DNA of 64,000 bases from contig NC_092249.1 of NCBI RefSeq assembly GCF_036320965.1, positions 11,915,447 through 11,979,446 of the forward strand, given 5' to 3'. The notes under the pieces were generated by a model. That model had not been told where the DNA came from. It made no database searches and saw only the letters and a program-made list of their open reading frames with translations. Positions 1-10,446 of the stretch are shown here, one piece after another; position 1 is the first letter of the stretch; each line of letters starts with the position of its first letter. This DNA comes from Panulirus ornatus (taxonomy: Eukaryota; Arthropoda; Malacostraca; Decapoda; Palinuridae). The position numbers and the translations under genes are program-made.

Positions 1-345
1 TGTAATAGGATGTAAGAAGAAAATATTAAATTGTTGTGGGTAAAACTGAAAGTGGATGGAGAAAGATGGGTGATTATGGTGCCTATGCATCTGGTCATGA
101 GAAGAAAGATCATGAAAGGCAAGTGTTTTGGAAGCAGCTGAGTGAGTGTGTCAGCAGCTTTCATGTACAAGACTGGATTTTAGTAATGGGTGATTGAAAT
201 GCGAAGGTGAGTAATGTGGCAGCTGAGGGCATAACTGGTGTGCATGGGGTATTCAGATATGTGAATGGAAATGGTGAAGAGCTTGTGGATTTGTGTGCTC
301 AAAAAAGACTCGTGATTCGGAATACATGGCTTAAAAAGATACATT
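1..345 (+). mobile_element. RTE-like fragment: endonuclease part, old copy
   Basis: The fragment is similar to the endonuclease coding region of the RTE-like family (KLKVDGERW, then the GDLNAKV and NGNGEELVDL region). Stops and frameshifts break the frame. It stops at the segment encoding K-K-R-D-I-H-K, where it runs into a TA-rich tract. Several other copies in this window also break at that point. Its 5' end lies outside the window. Confidence 0.75.
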
Positions 346-349
346 ATAT

Positions 350-1996
350 ATATTTTTTATTATACTGTGTCGCTTGTCTCCCGCATTAGCGAGGTAGCGC
401 AAGGAAACACACGAAAGAAAGGCCCAACCCACCCACATACACATATAGATACATACACGTCCACACACAACACATATACATACCTATACATCTCAACGTG
501 TACATATATAAACACACACAGACATACATATATACACATGTACAGAATTCATACTGTCTGCCCTTATTCATTCCCGTCGCCACCCCGCCACACATGGAAT
601 GACAACCCTCTCCCCCCGGAAGGGTGTGAGTTAGTGCTAGGAAAAGATAACAGAGACCATATTCGTTCACACTCAGTCTCTAACTGTCATGTATAATGCA
701 CCAAAACCACAGCTCCCTTTCCACATCTAGGCCCCACAAAACTTTCCATGGTTTAACCCAGACGCTTATCATATGCTGGTTCAATCCATTGACAGCAGGT
801 CGACCCCAGTATACCACATCGTTACAATTCACTCTATTCCTTGCATGCCTTTCATCCTCCTGCATGTTCAGGCCCTGATCACTCAAAATCTTTTTCACTC
901 CATCTTTCCACCTCCAATTGGGTCTCCTACTTCTCCTCGTTCCCTCCACCTCTGACACATATATCCTCTTTGTCAATCTTTGCTCTTATCATTCTCTCCA
1001 TTTGACCAAACCATTTCAAAACACCCTCTTCTGCTCTCTCAACCACACTCTTTTTACTACCACACATCCCTCTCACCCGTTCATTACTTACTTGATCAAA
1101 CCACATCACACCATATATTGTCCTAAAACATCTCATTTCCAGCACATCCACCCTCCTCCGCACAACTCTATATATAGCCCATGACTCGCAACCATATAAC
1201 ATTGTTGGAACCACTATTCCTTCAAACATAGCCATTTTTGCTTTCCAAGATAACATTCTCGACTTCCACACGTTTTTCAACGCTCCCAGAACTTTCATCA
1301 CCTCCCCCACCCTATGATTCACTGCCGCTTCCACGGTTCCATCCGCTGCCAAATCCACTCCCAGATATCTAAAACACTTCACTTCCAGTTTTTCTCCATT
1401 CAAACTTACCTTCCAATTGACTTGTCCCTCAACCCTACTGTACCAAATAACCTTACTCTTATTCACATTTACTCTCAGCTTTCTTCTTTCACATACTTTA
1501 TCAAATTCACTCACCAGCTTCTTCAGTTTCTCACCCGAATCAGCCACCAGCGCTATATCATTAGCAAACAACAACTGACTCACTTCACAAGCTCTCGCAT
1601 CCACAACAGACTGCATACTTGCCCCTCTTTTCAAAACTCTTGCATTCAGCTCCCTAACAACCCCATCCATAAACATATCAAACAACCATGGAGACATCAC
1701 GCACCCCTGCCGCAAACAAACATTCACTGAGAACCAATCACCTTCCTCTCTTCCTGCACGTACACATGTCTTACATCATCAATAAAAGCTTTTCACTGCT
1801 TCTAAAAACTTACCTCCCACACCATATATGCCTTCTCCAGATCCATAAATGCTACATTCAAATCCATTTTCTTTTCTAAGTATTTCTCACATGCATTTTT
1901 CAAAACAAACACCTGATCCACACATCCTCTACCACTTCTGAAACCACACTGCTCTTCCCCAATCTGATGCTCTGTACATGCCTTCACCCTCTCAAT
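350..1996 (-). mobile_element. RTE-like type A copy, 3' half (RT to 3' tail), inactive
   Basis: On the minus strand this runs from ACTEHQIGEEQCGF (near 1985) through RT motif B (LRQGCVMSPWLFDMFMDG, near 1700) and motif C to the C-terminal WFGxMERM region. A long type A 3'UTR and an A-rich tail near 350 follow. Motif C reads FAND rather than FADD, so one catalytic aspartate is lost. Several frameshifts are present. Its 5' end meets the next copy head to head at 1996/1997. Confidence 0.85.
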
Positions 1997-2905
1997 CTGG
2001 AAAGCAAAGATGGGTATGTTTGAAGGAATAGTGGTTCCAGCAATGGTATATGGTTGCGAGGCATGGACTATGGATAGAGTTGTGCGCAGGAGAGTGGATG
2101 TGCTAGAAATGAGATGTTTGAGGACAATATGTGGTGTGAGGTGGTTTGATCGAGTAAGTAATAATAGGGTAAGAGAGATGTGTGCTAATAAAAAGAGTGT
2201 GGTTGAGAGAGCACAAGAGGGTGTTTTGAAATGGTTTGGTCACATGGAGAGAATGAGTGAGGAAAGATTGACAAAGAGGATATATGTGTCAGAGGTGGAT
2301 GGAACGAGAAGTGGTAGACCAAATTGGAGGTGGAAAGATGGAGTGAAAAAGATTTTGAGTGATCGGGGCCTGAACATGCAGGAGGGTGAAAGGCATGCAA
2401 GGAATAGAGTGAATAGGAACAAAGTGGTATACCGGGGAGGACATGCTGTCAATGGAATGAACCACGGCATATGAAGCGTCTGGGTTAAACCATGGAAAGC
2501 TCTGTGGGGCCTGGATGTGGAAAGGGAGCTGTGGTTTTGGTGCATTATTACATGACAGCTAGAGACTGAGTGTGAACGAATGGGGCCTTTGTTGTCTTTT
2601 CCTAGCGCTACCTCGTACACATGAGAGGGGAGGAAGTTGTTATTTCATGTGTGGCGAGGTGGCGATGGGAATGAATAAAGACAGACAGTATGAATTATGT
2701 ACATGTGTATATATGTATATGTCTGTGTGTGTATATATATGTATACGTTGAGATGTATAAGTATGCATATTTGCGTATGTGGACATGTATGTATAAACAT
2801 GTGTATGTGTGTGGGCTGGGCCATTCTTTCGTCTATTTCCTTGCTCTACTTCGCTAATGCGGGAGACAGCGACAAAGCAAAATAAATGAAAATAGAAAAT
2901 GAATA
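1997..2905 (+). mobile_element. RTE-like type A copy, C-terminal domain and long 3'UTR
   Basis: The copy starts inside the segment encoding KAKMGMFEG and reads through 2474 as one frame, covering the C-terminal domain (WFGHMERM, then GRPNWRWKDG). The long type A 3'UTR follows, with GT-rich microsatellite DNA and the terminal hairpin, ending in an A-rich tail near 2890. It lies head to head with 350-1996 and tail to tail with 2915-3257. Confidence 0.85.
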
Positions 2906-2914
2906 TATCTAGTT

Positions 2915-3257
2915 ATGTTATTATGCTTTGTCGCTGTCTCCCGTGTTAGCAAGGTAGCGCAAGGAAACAGACAAAAGAATGTCCCAACCCACCCACATAC
3001 ACATGTATATACATACACGTCCACATACGCAAATATACATACCTATACATCTCAACGTATACATATATATACACACACAGACATATACATATATACACAT
3101 GTACATAATTCATACTGTCTGTCTTTATTCATTCCCATCGCCACCTTGCCACACATGAAATAACAACTTCCTCCCCCCTCATGTGTACGAGGTAGCGCTA
3201 GGAAAAGACAACAAAGGCCCCATTCGTTCACACTCAGTCTCTAGCTGTCATGTAATA
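2915..3257 (-). mobile_element. RTE-like type A 3'UTR fragment, inverted
   Basis: This is a reverse-oriented 3'UTR starting at the terminal hairpin (near 2925-2965) and ending at the segment reading TTACATGACAGCTAGAGAC on the minus strand. It is almost a mirror copy of 2550-2890, including shared private changes around the first GCGCTACCTCG block. The two form a palindrome with 330-bp arms. It abuts RT coding sequence in the opposite orientation at 3258. Confidence 0.85.
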
Positions 3258-4295
3258 ATGTAGTAAAAGCTTTGCGTAAGATGAAAGCTGGCAAGGCAGC
3301 AGGTTTGGATGGTATTGCAGTGGAATTTACTAAAAAAGGGAGTGACTGTATTGTTGACTGGTTGGTAAGGTTATTTAATGCATGTATGATTCATGGTGAT
3401 GTGCCTAAGGATTGGCGGAATGCTTGCATAGTGCCATTGTACAAAGGCAAAGGGGATAAGAGTGAGTGCTCAAATTACAGAGGTATAAGTTTGTTGAGTA
3501 TTCCTGGTAAATTATATGGGAGGGTATTGATTGAGAGGGTAAAGGCATGTACAGAGCATCAGATTGGGGAAGAGCAGTGTGGTTTCAGAAGTGGTAGAGG
3601 ATGTGTGGATCAGGTGTTTGCTTTGAAGAATGTATGTGAGAAATACTTAGAAAAGCAAATGGATTTGTATGTAGCATTTATGGATCTGGAGAAGGCATAT
3701 GATAGAGTTGATAGAGATGCTAAGTGGAAGGTATTAAGAATATATGGTGAGGGAGGCAAGTTGTTAGAAGCAATGAAAAGTTTTTATCGAGGATGTAAGG
3801 CATGTGTACGTGTAGGAAGAGAGGGAAGTGATTGGTTCTCAGTGAATGTAGGTTTGCGGCAGGGGTGTGTGATGTCTCCATGGTTGTTTTATTTGTTTAT
3901 GGATGGGGTTGTTAGGGAGGTGAATGCAAGAGTTTTGGAAAGAGGGGCAAGTATGAAGTCTGTTGTGGATGAGAGAGCTTGGGAAGTGAGTCAGTTGTTG
4001 TTCGCTGATGATACAGCACTGGTGGCTGATTCATGTGAGAAACTGCAGAAGCTGGTGACTGAGTTTGATAAAGTGTGTGAAAGAAGAAAGTTGAGAGTAA
4101 ATGTGAATAAGAGCAAGGTTATTAGGTACAGTAGGGTTGAGGGTCAAGTCAGTTGGGAGGTAAGTTTGAATGGAGAAAAACTGGAGGAAGTAAAGTGTTT
4201 TAGATAACTGGGAGTGGATCTGGCAGCGGATGGAACCATGGAAGCAGAAGTGAGTCATAGGATGGGGGAGGGGCCGAAAATTCTGGGAGCCTTCT
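3258..4295 (+). mobile_element. RTE-like copy, RT core segment, inverted relative to both neighbours
   Basis: The frame opens in VVKALRKMKAGKAAGLDG and continues through motif A (VAFMDLEKAYDRV), motif B (LRQGCVMSPWLF) and motif C (LLFADDTALVAD, near 4000-4030). A TAA stop at 4205 interrupts it. The segment ends at ILGA (4295), where the minus-strand copy 4296-5812 begins at the codons that normally precede VVKAL. The catalytic residues are present but the copy lacks its endonuclease and 3' end. Confidence 0.88.
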
Positions 4296-5812
4296 CTGTT
4301 TACCAAATCATTTTCCCTAACCCTCTCACTTTGCACACCACCTTGACCAAAACACCCTATATCTGCCACTCTATCATCAAACACATTCAACAAACCTTCA
4401 AAATACTCACTCCATCTCCTTCTCACATCACCACTACTTGTTATCACCTCCCCATTAGCCCCCTTCACTGAAGTTCCCATTTGCTCCCTTCTCTTATGCA
4501 CTTTATTTACCTCCTTCCAAAACATCTTTTTATTCTCCCTAGAATTTAATGATACTCTCACACCCCAACTCTTATTTGCCCTCTTTTTCACCTCCTGCAC
4601 CTTTCTCTTGACCTCCTGCCTCTCTCTTTTATACATCTCCCACTCATTTGCATTTTTTCCCTGCAAAAATCGTCCAAATGCATCTCTCTTCTCTTTCACT
4701 AATAATCTTACTTCTTCATCCCACCACTCGCTACCCTTTCTAATCAACCCACCTCCCATGCTTCTCATGCCACAGGCATCTTTTGCGCAAGCCTTCACTG
4801 CTTCCCTAAATACATCCCATTCCTCCCCCACTCCCCTTACCTCCTTTGTTCTCACCTTTTTCCATTCTGTACTCAGTCTCTCCTGGTACTTCCTCACACA
4901 AGTCTCCTTCCCAAGCTCACTTACTCTCACCACTCTCTTCACCCCAACATTCTCTATTCTTTTCTGAAAACCCATACAAATCTTCACCTTCGCCTCCACA
5001 AGATAATGATCAGACATCCTTCCAGTTGCACCTCTCAGCACATTAACATCCAAAAGTCTCTCTTTCGTGCACCTATCAATTAACACGTAATCCAATAACG
5101 CTCTCTGGCCATCTCTCCTACTTACATATGTGTACTTATGTATATCTCGCTTTTTAAACCAGGTATTCCCAATCACCAGTCCTTTCTCAGCACACAAATC
5201 CACAAGCTCTTCACCATTTCCATTTACAACACTGAACACCCCATGTATACCAATTATTCCCTCAACTGCCACATTACTCACCTTTGCATTCAAATCACCC
5301 ATCACTATAACCTGGTCTTGTGCATCAAAACCACTAACACACTCATTCAGCTGCTCCCAAAACACTTGCCTCTCATGATCTTTCTTCTCATGCCAAGGTG
5401 CATATGCACCAATAATCACCCCTCTCTCTCCATCAACTTTCAGTTTTACCCATATCAATCTAGAATTTACTTTCTTACACTCTATCACATACTCCCACAA
5501 CTCCTGTTTCAGGAGTAGTGCTACTCCTTCCCTTGCTCTTGTCCTCTCACTAACCCCTGACTTTACTCCCAAGACATTCCCAAACCACTCTTCCCCTTTA
5601 CCCTTGAGCTTTGTTTCACTCAGAGCCAAAACATCCAGGTTCCTTTCCTCAAACATACTACCTATCTCTCCTTTTTTCTCATCTTGGTTACATCCACACA
5701 CATTTAGACACCCCAATCTGAGCCTTCGAGGAGGATGAGCACTCCCCGCGTGACTCCTTCTTCTGTTTCCCCTTTTAGAAAGTCAAAATACAAGGAGGGG
5801 GGGGGGGGGTTT
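4296..5812 (-). mobile_element. RTE-like copy, 5'UTR plus endonuclease and linker
   Basis: On the minus strand one frame runs from 5716 to about 4297. It starts GCLNVCGCNQDEKKGEIGSM and carries APE-endonuclease hallmarks: SETKLKG, GDLNAKV and SDHYLVEAK. A basic linker follows (KEKRDAFGRFLQGK, then RRRWSEYFEGLLNVF) up to ENDLVNRE. The 5'UTR (about 5717-5812) ends in a G-rich run. The frame is open over some 470 codons, making this one of the best endonuclease copies here. The usual family start lies about 23 codons further upstream, at an ATG in the 5'UTR (compare 18247). Confidence 0.88.
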
Positions 5813-7145
5813 GTTCTCCCTAAAGTTTAATGGTACTCCTTTACTGCAACTCTCATTTGCCCTCTTTTCAACCCTTGCACATTCCTCTTGACCTCCTGCC
5901 TCTTTCTTTTATATATCTCCCAATTATTTGCAGTCCTTCCTTGTAAGCATTGTCCAAACACCTCTCTTTTCTCTTTCACTAACAAATTTACTTCTTCATT
6001 CCATCACTCACTACCCTTTCTAATCAGCCCAACTCCCACCTTTCTCATGCCACATGCATCTCCTGCACATGCCATCACTGCTTCCCAAAATAAATTCCAT
6101 TCATCACCCACTCCCCTCACTTCATTTGCTCTCACCTTTTCCAATTCCACACTCAATCTCTCTTGGTATTTCTTCACACGAGTCTCCTTTCCAAGCTCAC
6201 TTACTCTCACCACTCTCTTCTCCCCAACATTGTCTCTTCTTTTTTGAAAACCTCTACAAATCTTCACCTTCACCACCTCAAGACAGAGATCAGACATCCC
6301 ACCAGCTGCCATTCTCAGCACATTTACATCCAAAAGTTTCTTTCACATGACTATCAATTAATATGTAATTCAATAAAACCTTTTGACCATCTCTCCTACT
6401 CACATAAGGATACTTGTGCATATCTCTCACTTTAAACAATGTATTCCAAATTAAATTTTTTTTCAGCATGGAAATCCACAAGTTTTTCACCATATCAATT
6501 TACCACACTGAATACCCCATGTGCTCCAACCATACCCTCAACTGCCATATTACTCACCTTTGCATTCAAATCACCCATTACTAATACCCAGACTTGTGCA
6601 CCAAAACTGCTGACACACTAATTCAGCTGCTCCCAAAACACTTGCCTCTCAAGATCTTTCTTCTCATGACTAGGAGCATAAGCAACAATAGTCACCCATC
6701 TCTCTCCATCTACTTTCAGTTTTACCTACATCAATCTAGAGTTTACTTCCTTACACTCTATCACACACTCCTACTACTGCTTCAGGAGTAGTGCTACTCC
6801 TTCCTTAGCTCTTGCTCTTTCACTAAACCCTGATTTTACTCCAAAGATGTTTCCAAACTATTCTTCCCCCTCATCCTTGAGCTTTGTTTCACTCAGAGCC
6901 ACAATATCCATGTTTCTTTCCTCAAATATTCTACCTATCTCTCCTTTTTTCTCATCTTGGTTACATCCACACACATTCAGACACCCCAATCATAGTCTTC
7001 AAGGAGAATGAGCACTCCCCGCTTGACTCCTTCTTCTGTTTCCACATTTCTAAACTGAAATACAAGAAGGGGAGGGTTTCCAGCCTCCCTCCCGCCCCCT
7101 TTAGTTGCCTTCTATGACATTCACTCCAAGACCCATTTCTATAAG
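5813..7145 (-). mobile_element. RTE-like copy, 5'UTR to linker, older and broken
   Basis: A second minus-strand 5' half lies directly behind 4296-5812. The linker segment ESWGVRVSLN is near 5840, the endonuclease occupies about 6000-6990 and the 5'UTR about 6990-7145. It has many stops and frameshifts and is clearly older than its neighbour. It probably represents an independent insertion or an old tandem arrangement. Confidence 0.8.
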
Positions 7146-7671
7146 AGTCCTGGTGTTACCAAAGACCCTGTTTCTTGGGGTTGTCACAGTCTAAGGCTGT
7201 GCTACACTCAGTAATAAGAACAGGATGGACTTTTCTGAAGCAAGAATTTCTTTGACAAGACCACACTCTGATTTTCAAATGATGCTGGAATATACAGGCT
7301 TCCCACATGTGATATTTCATTCATGGCGTAATCTCAATAAAACGGTCTGTAAACATCCCCAAGCATACTGAAGTGAGATTGTATTGGAAATAACTTTGTT
7401 CTTTGTGCAATTGCTAAGTGTATGAGGTTACAAGGCAGAAGACAACTGTTCTGAAAGTTATATTTTCTGTGCTTGCAATTTTGTTTTGTTTGATTTTGAC
7501 AGAAGGGATGACCAGGTGTATGATGCATGGTCTAGTATAATGCAGATGAATTATTTCAAGAGGATGCTATAGGATTCTCTTCTTTATCCAAAAGTAGAGC
7601 AAGTAAGAGTTCCGAGGGAATTTCATTTGTTTTTGGTCTTGTGTTGACATTTTTGGTGTCAAGGACTAAAT
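7146..7671. other. Unassigned intronic sequence
   Basis: No coding region, RNA gene or recognisable repeat was found here. The short open frames show no known motif. It lies beyond the last MRPL38 exon seen, so it is probably the following intron. Confidence 0.5.
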
Positions 7672-7965
7672 ATCATATGTGTCATATGTAATACCTAGTT
7701 TGGTTGGAGCACTACTGAGTGAAAGTGACTGTCCATTTATGGTTATGGGAAGGTGTAGGCTGGATTCATGTGTGTCATATAAAATACCTAGTATGGTTGG
7801 TGTTCTCTTGAATGGAAATGACTGGCCATTTATTGTTATGGGAAAGTGTAAGTTGGATTCAGGTGAGAGTCATATGTATTACTTAACATGGTTAAAGTTC
7901 TGCTAAAAGGAAGTGACTATCCAGTGATGGTTATGTGAAGGTATTGGTTGGATTCGAGGTTAAGA
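7672..7965. repeat. Three diverged tandem copies of a unit of about 100 bp
   Basis: Three successive blocks (about 7672-7773, 7774-7870 and 7871-7965) share the order CATATGT, AATACCTAGT, TGGTTGG, GACTxxCCA, GGTTATGGGAA and TTGGATTC. Divergence between units suggests an old duplication. It lies at the 3' side of a decayed minus-strand reverse transcriptase and may be a local triplication of that element. Confidence 0.65.
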
Positions 7966-8640
7966 CGGTGGGGGATGCAGACATAATTCTGCTTTGTGTG
8001 AGCCACTATTCTGTGTGGTGTAATCTTGCATCTTATTGTTGTTTGGTAGTGTTAGGGTGTTGAGATGTAAATGCTGGGTAATCTACATTTGAAAGGACTT
8101 TTACAGTGTGTTCTGCAGAAAGTGTTGGAAGTTCTTGTAGGAAAAGACTGGAGAGGGCTGGGAAAACCGCTGCTCTCTGAGGAACTCCATCGTAAAGTTT
8201 GAAGATTTTGGAAAAGAAGTCTTTGTGAATGACTACAGCTCATGGCCTGCTTTAATATCTGTTACCCATTATTCTTCATTTCTGCAAAGGGTGGTGTCAT
8301 GTAACATGGTGTGTCAGGGAACGTGTCAAATGCTTCCTTGATATCTACTGCCACTAGTACAGTGTGGGAAGAGAGTTCTGGTTGGTTAAAGCCTTCCAAG
8401 ATGTGTAAGGTCCCTGTGTGGTGTAACAGTGGAGTGCTTGAGTCAAAAGATATGCTGTATGGGTGAAAATGGGGTATCTTGTTTGAATCTGTTATGGATC
8501 AGATTTTCAGAGAGTCAGGCTTTTGATGTAGATATATGGTGATATGAGAAAGGAGTTAGGAGACTTGGAAGGAATCAGGATGGTACTAGGTTGACAAGTT
8601 TGTAGATGTCTGGGATCTTGTTTAGCCATGATTGCTTGAA
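7900..8640 (-). mobile_element. Decayed jockey-like LINE reverse transcriptase
   Basis: In several broken minus-strand frames one can read LIHNRFKQDTPFSPIQH, then motif A as VAVDIKEAFDT, then motif B as GVPQRA with FLQELPT, then a degenerate motif C where YADD has become N-V-D-Y. The order matches the RT of jockey-group non-LTR elements. No frame stays open. The element is dead and much older than the RTE copies. Confidence 0.7.
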
Positions 8641-8906
8641 TTGCAATGGTCTGATTGCAATCAGTTTTGGGGCATGGTTCGTTTATGGTATATTTTTCAT
8701 TACAATTTAATGTATATGTTTGTGTATTCTATGTGGGAAGGGATGCTGCTTCATGTGCCTGGGCAGGAGTGGTATTTTATTTCCTCCTAGTCGTCTATAA
8801 AATAGTTTTCAGCCAATACCACAACAGCAGTATCTATCATCATTCTAAATACCATGATACTCTTATCAAATTAAAAACATATGACAAATCAGCCTTAAAT
8901 ACTAAC
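8641..8906 (-). other. MRPL38: MRPL38 intron just downstream of the 8907-9065 exon
   Basis: AT-rich sequence follows the GTTAGT donor on the minus strand. I see no exon, repeat or RNA gene in it. Confidence 0.5.
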
Positions 8907-9065
8907 CAGGGTTGCTGTCTTTTAAATTCTGAGAAGTCAATGTGATCATCCTGTTTGTACAGCACAAACACATAGCGGTGATATCCAGTGCCTCTTGGTG
9001 GGAAAGGCTGGAGATAATCACAAATAACCTCTCCAGAAGCAAGATCCTCTCCTTGAATATTTCCT
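8907..9065 (-). CDS. MRPL38: MRPL38 internal exon (mitochondrial ribosomal protein L38), downstream exon
   Basis: This 159-nt minus-strand exon is 1 + 52 codons + 2 nt. It encodes GNIQGEDLASGE, then a PFPPRGTGYHRYVFVLYKQD segment and HIDFSEF. G-x-H-R-Y-V is the conserved PEBP-fold signature, and the DxxIDFSE continuation is typical of MRPL38. The acceptor is a clean pyrimidine tract ending CAG (AG at 9067-9066). The donor is GTTAGT (8906-8901). The trailing TG would give Cys or Trp with the next exon; animal MRPL38 has Pro-Cys-Tyr here. I did not find the next exon between 1 and 8906, so it probably lies left of the window. The ORF with an ATG that overlaps this exon is in a different frame and is not the gene product. 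Confidence 0.92.
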
Positions 9066-9164
9066 CTGAAAGAAAAAAGAATTCAACCATTATGTCATAT
9101 TCATGATGCATGTCTAATAAATTAGCATAATTTCTTCATTTTGGTGAGGATTTTCTTTTCTTTT

Positions 9165-10440
9165 CATATTTCATCACTGCTTCCTGCATCAGTGAGGTAG
9201 TCCCAGGAAAAAACAAAGACTTTCACTTACATCTATTCTCTAGCTGTCTTAAGTAATGCAGTGAAGCCACAGCTCCCTATCCACAACTTGGCACCACAGA
9301 CCTTTCCATGGTATACCCCATACACTTCATATGCCCTGGTTCACGACTGCCTTATATAACACTGTTCAAAGACACTCTATCCTATCAACACCTTACACCT
9401 TTCTGCATGTTTAGGCCCTGAGCACTCAAATTTCTTTTCACTCCATCCTTCCATCTCCAATTTGGTCTTCCTCTTCTACATGTTCCCTCCACTTCTGACA
9501 CATATATTGTCACTCATTCTCTCCATATATCCAAACTATTTCAATACTCTCTCTTCAACTCTCTCACCACACTCTTTTTATTACTACACATCTCCTAACC
9601 CTTTTATTACTTACTTGATCAAACCACCACACACCACATATTGTCCTTAAACATTTCATGTCTAACATATCCACCCTCCTCTGAACATCCTCATCTACAG
9701 TCCATTCCTTGCCTCTATACATCCTTAGAACTACTTTACCTTCAAACATATCCATTTTTGCCCTTCCAGGTAATGTTCTCTCTTTCCACTGCTTTAATTC
9801 ACATTCACTCTCAACTTCCTCGTTTCACATACTTCAAAACTTGGTCACCACCTTCAGCAGTTGCTCAAATGAATCTGTTAGCAATACTGTATCATCAGCA
9901 AACACTGACTCACTTCCCAGGGCCCCTCATCCCCTACAGAGTGCATACTCACCCCTCTCCCCAAGATTCTTGAATTTACCTCCCTCACCACACTAACCAT
10001 AAACAAATCGAACGGCCATGGTGATATCACATACCCTGCCACAAAACCTACACTGGAAACCACTCACTCTCCTGTCTCCTCTCTTCCTACTTGAAAACAA
10101 GGCTAAACCCTTAATAAAAACTTCTCATTGCTTCTAGCAGCTTTCCTCCCAAACCACATATTCTTAAGACCTTCAACAAAGCATCTCTATCAACCCTATC
10201 GTATACTTTCTCCAGATTCATAAATGCCACATAAAAATCCATCAGTTTCTCCAGATATTACTCACACATATTCTTCGAAGCAAACATCTGATTCACACAT
10301 TCTTTGCCACCTCTGAAATCACATTGTTCCTCCATAAAATGTTGCTCTGTATATGCCTTAACCCTCTCAATCACAACTGTACCATACAACTAACAGGTAC
10401 ACTCAACAAACTTATGCCTCTGTAATTCACTCACACACTC
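9165..10440 (-). mobile_element. Old RTE-like copy, RT C-terminal part to 3' end
   Basis: A diverged minus-strand copy begins with a degenerate terminal hairpin block near 9170-9210. The 3'UTR, the C-terminal domain and the RT region back to about 10440 follow. Many stops and frameshifts are present, and motifs B and C are only partly readable. Its 3' end lies about 100 bp from the MRPL38 acceptor at 9066, so it inserted close to the exon. Confidence 0.75.
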
Positions 10441-10446
10441 ACTTTA

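Noticed and set aside
386..670. Cys/Tyr/Val-rich small frames such as those at 386-670, 2697-2885 and 49405-49593
   Set aside because: They come from GT/TATG microsatellite DNA in the RTE 3'UTR.
8902..9111. A 69-codon minus-strand frame starting with ATG over the MRPL38 exon
   Set aside because: It is in the wrong frame. The conserved frame lacks a local ATG and is bounded by splice sites.
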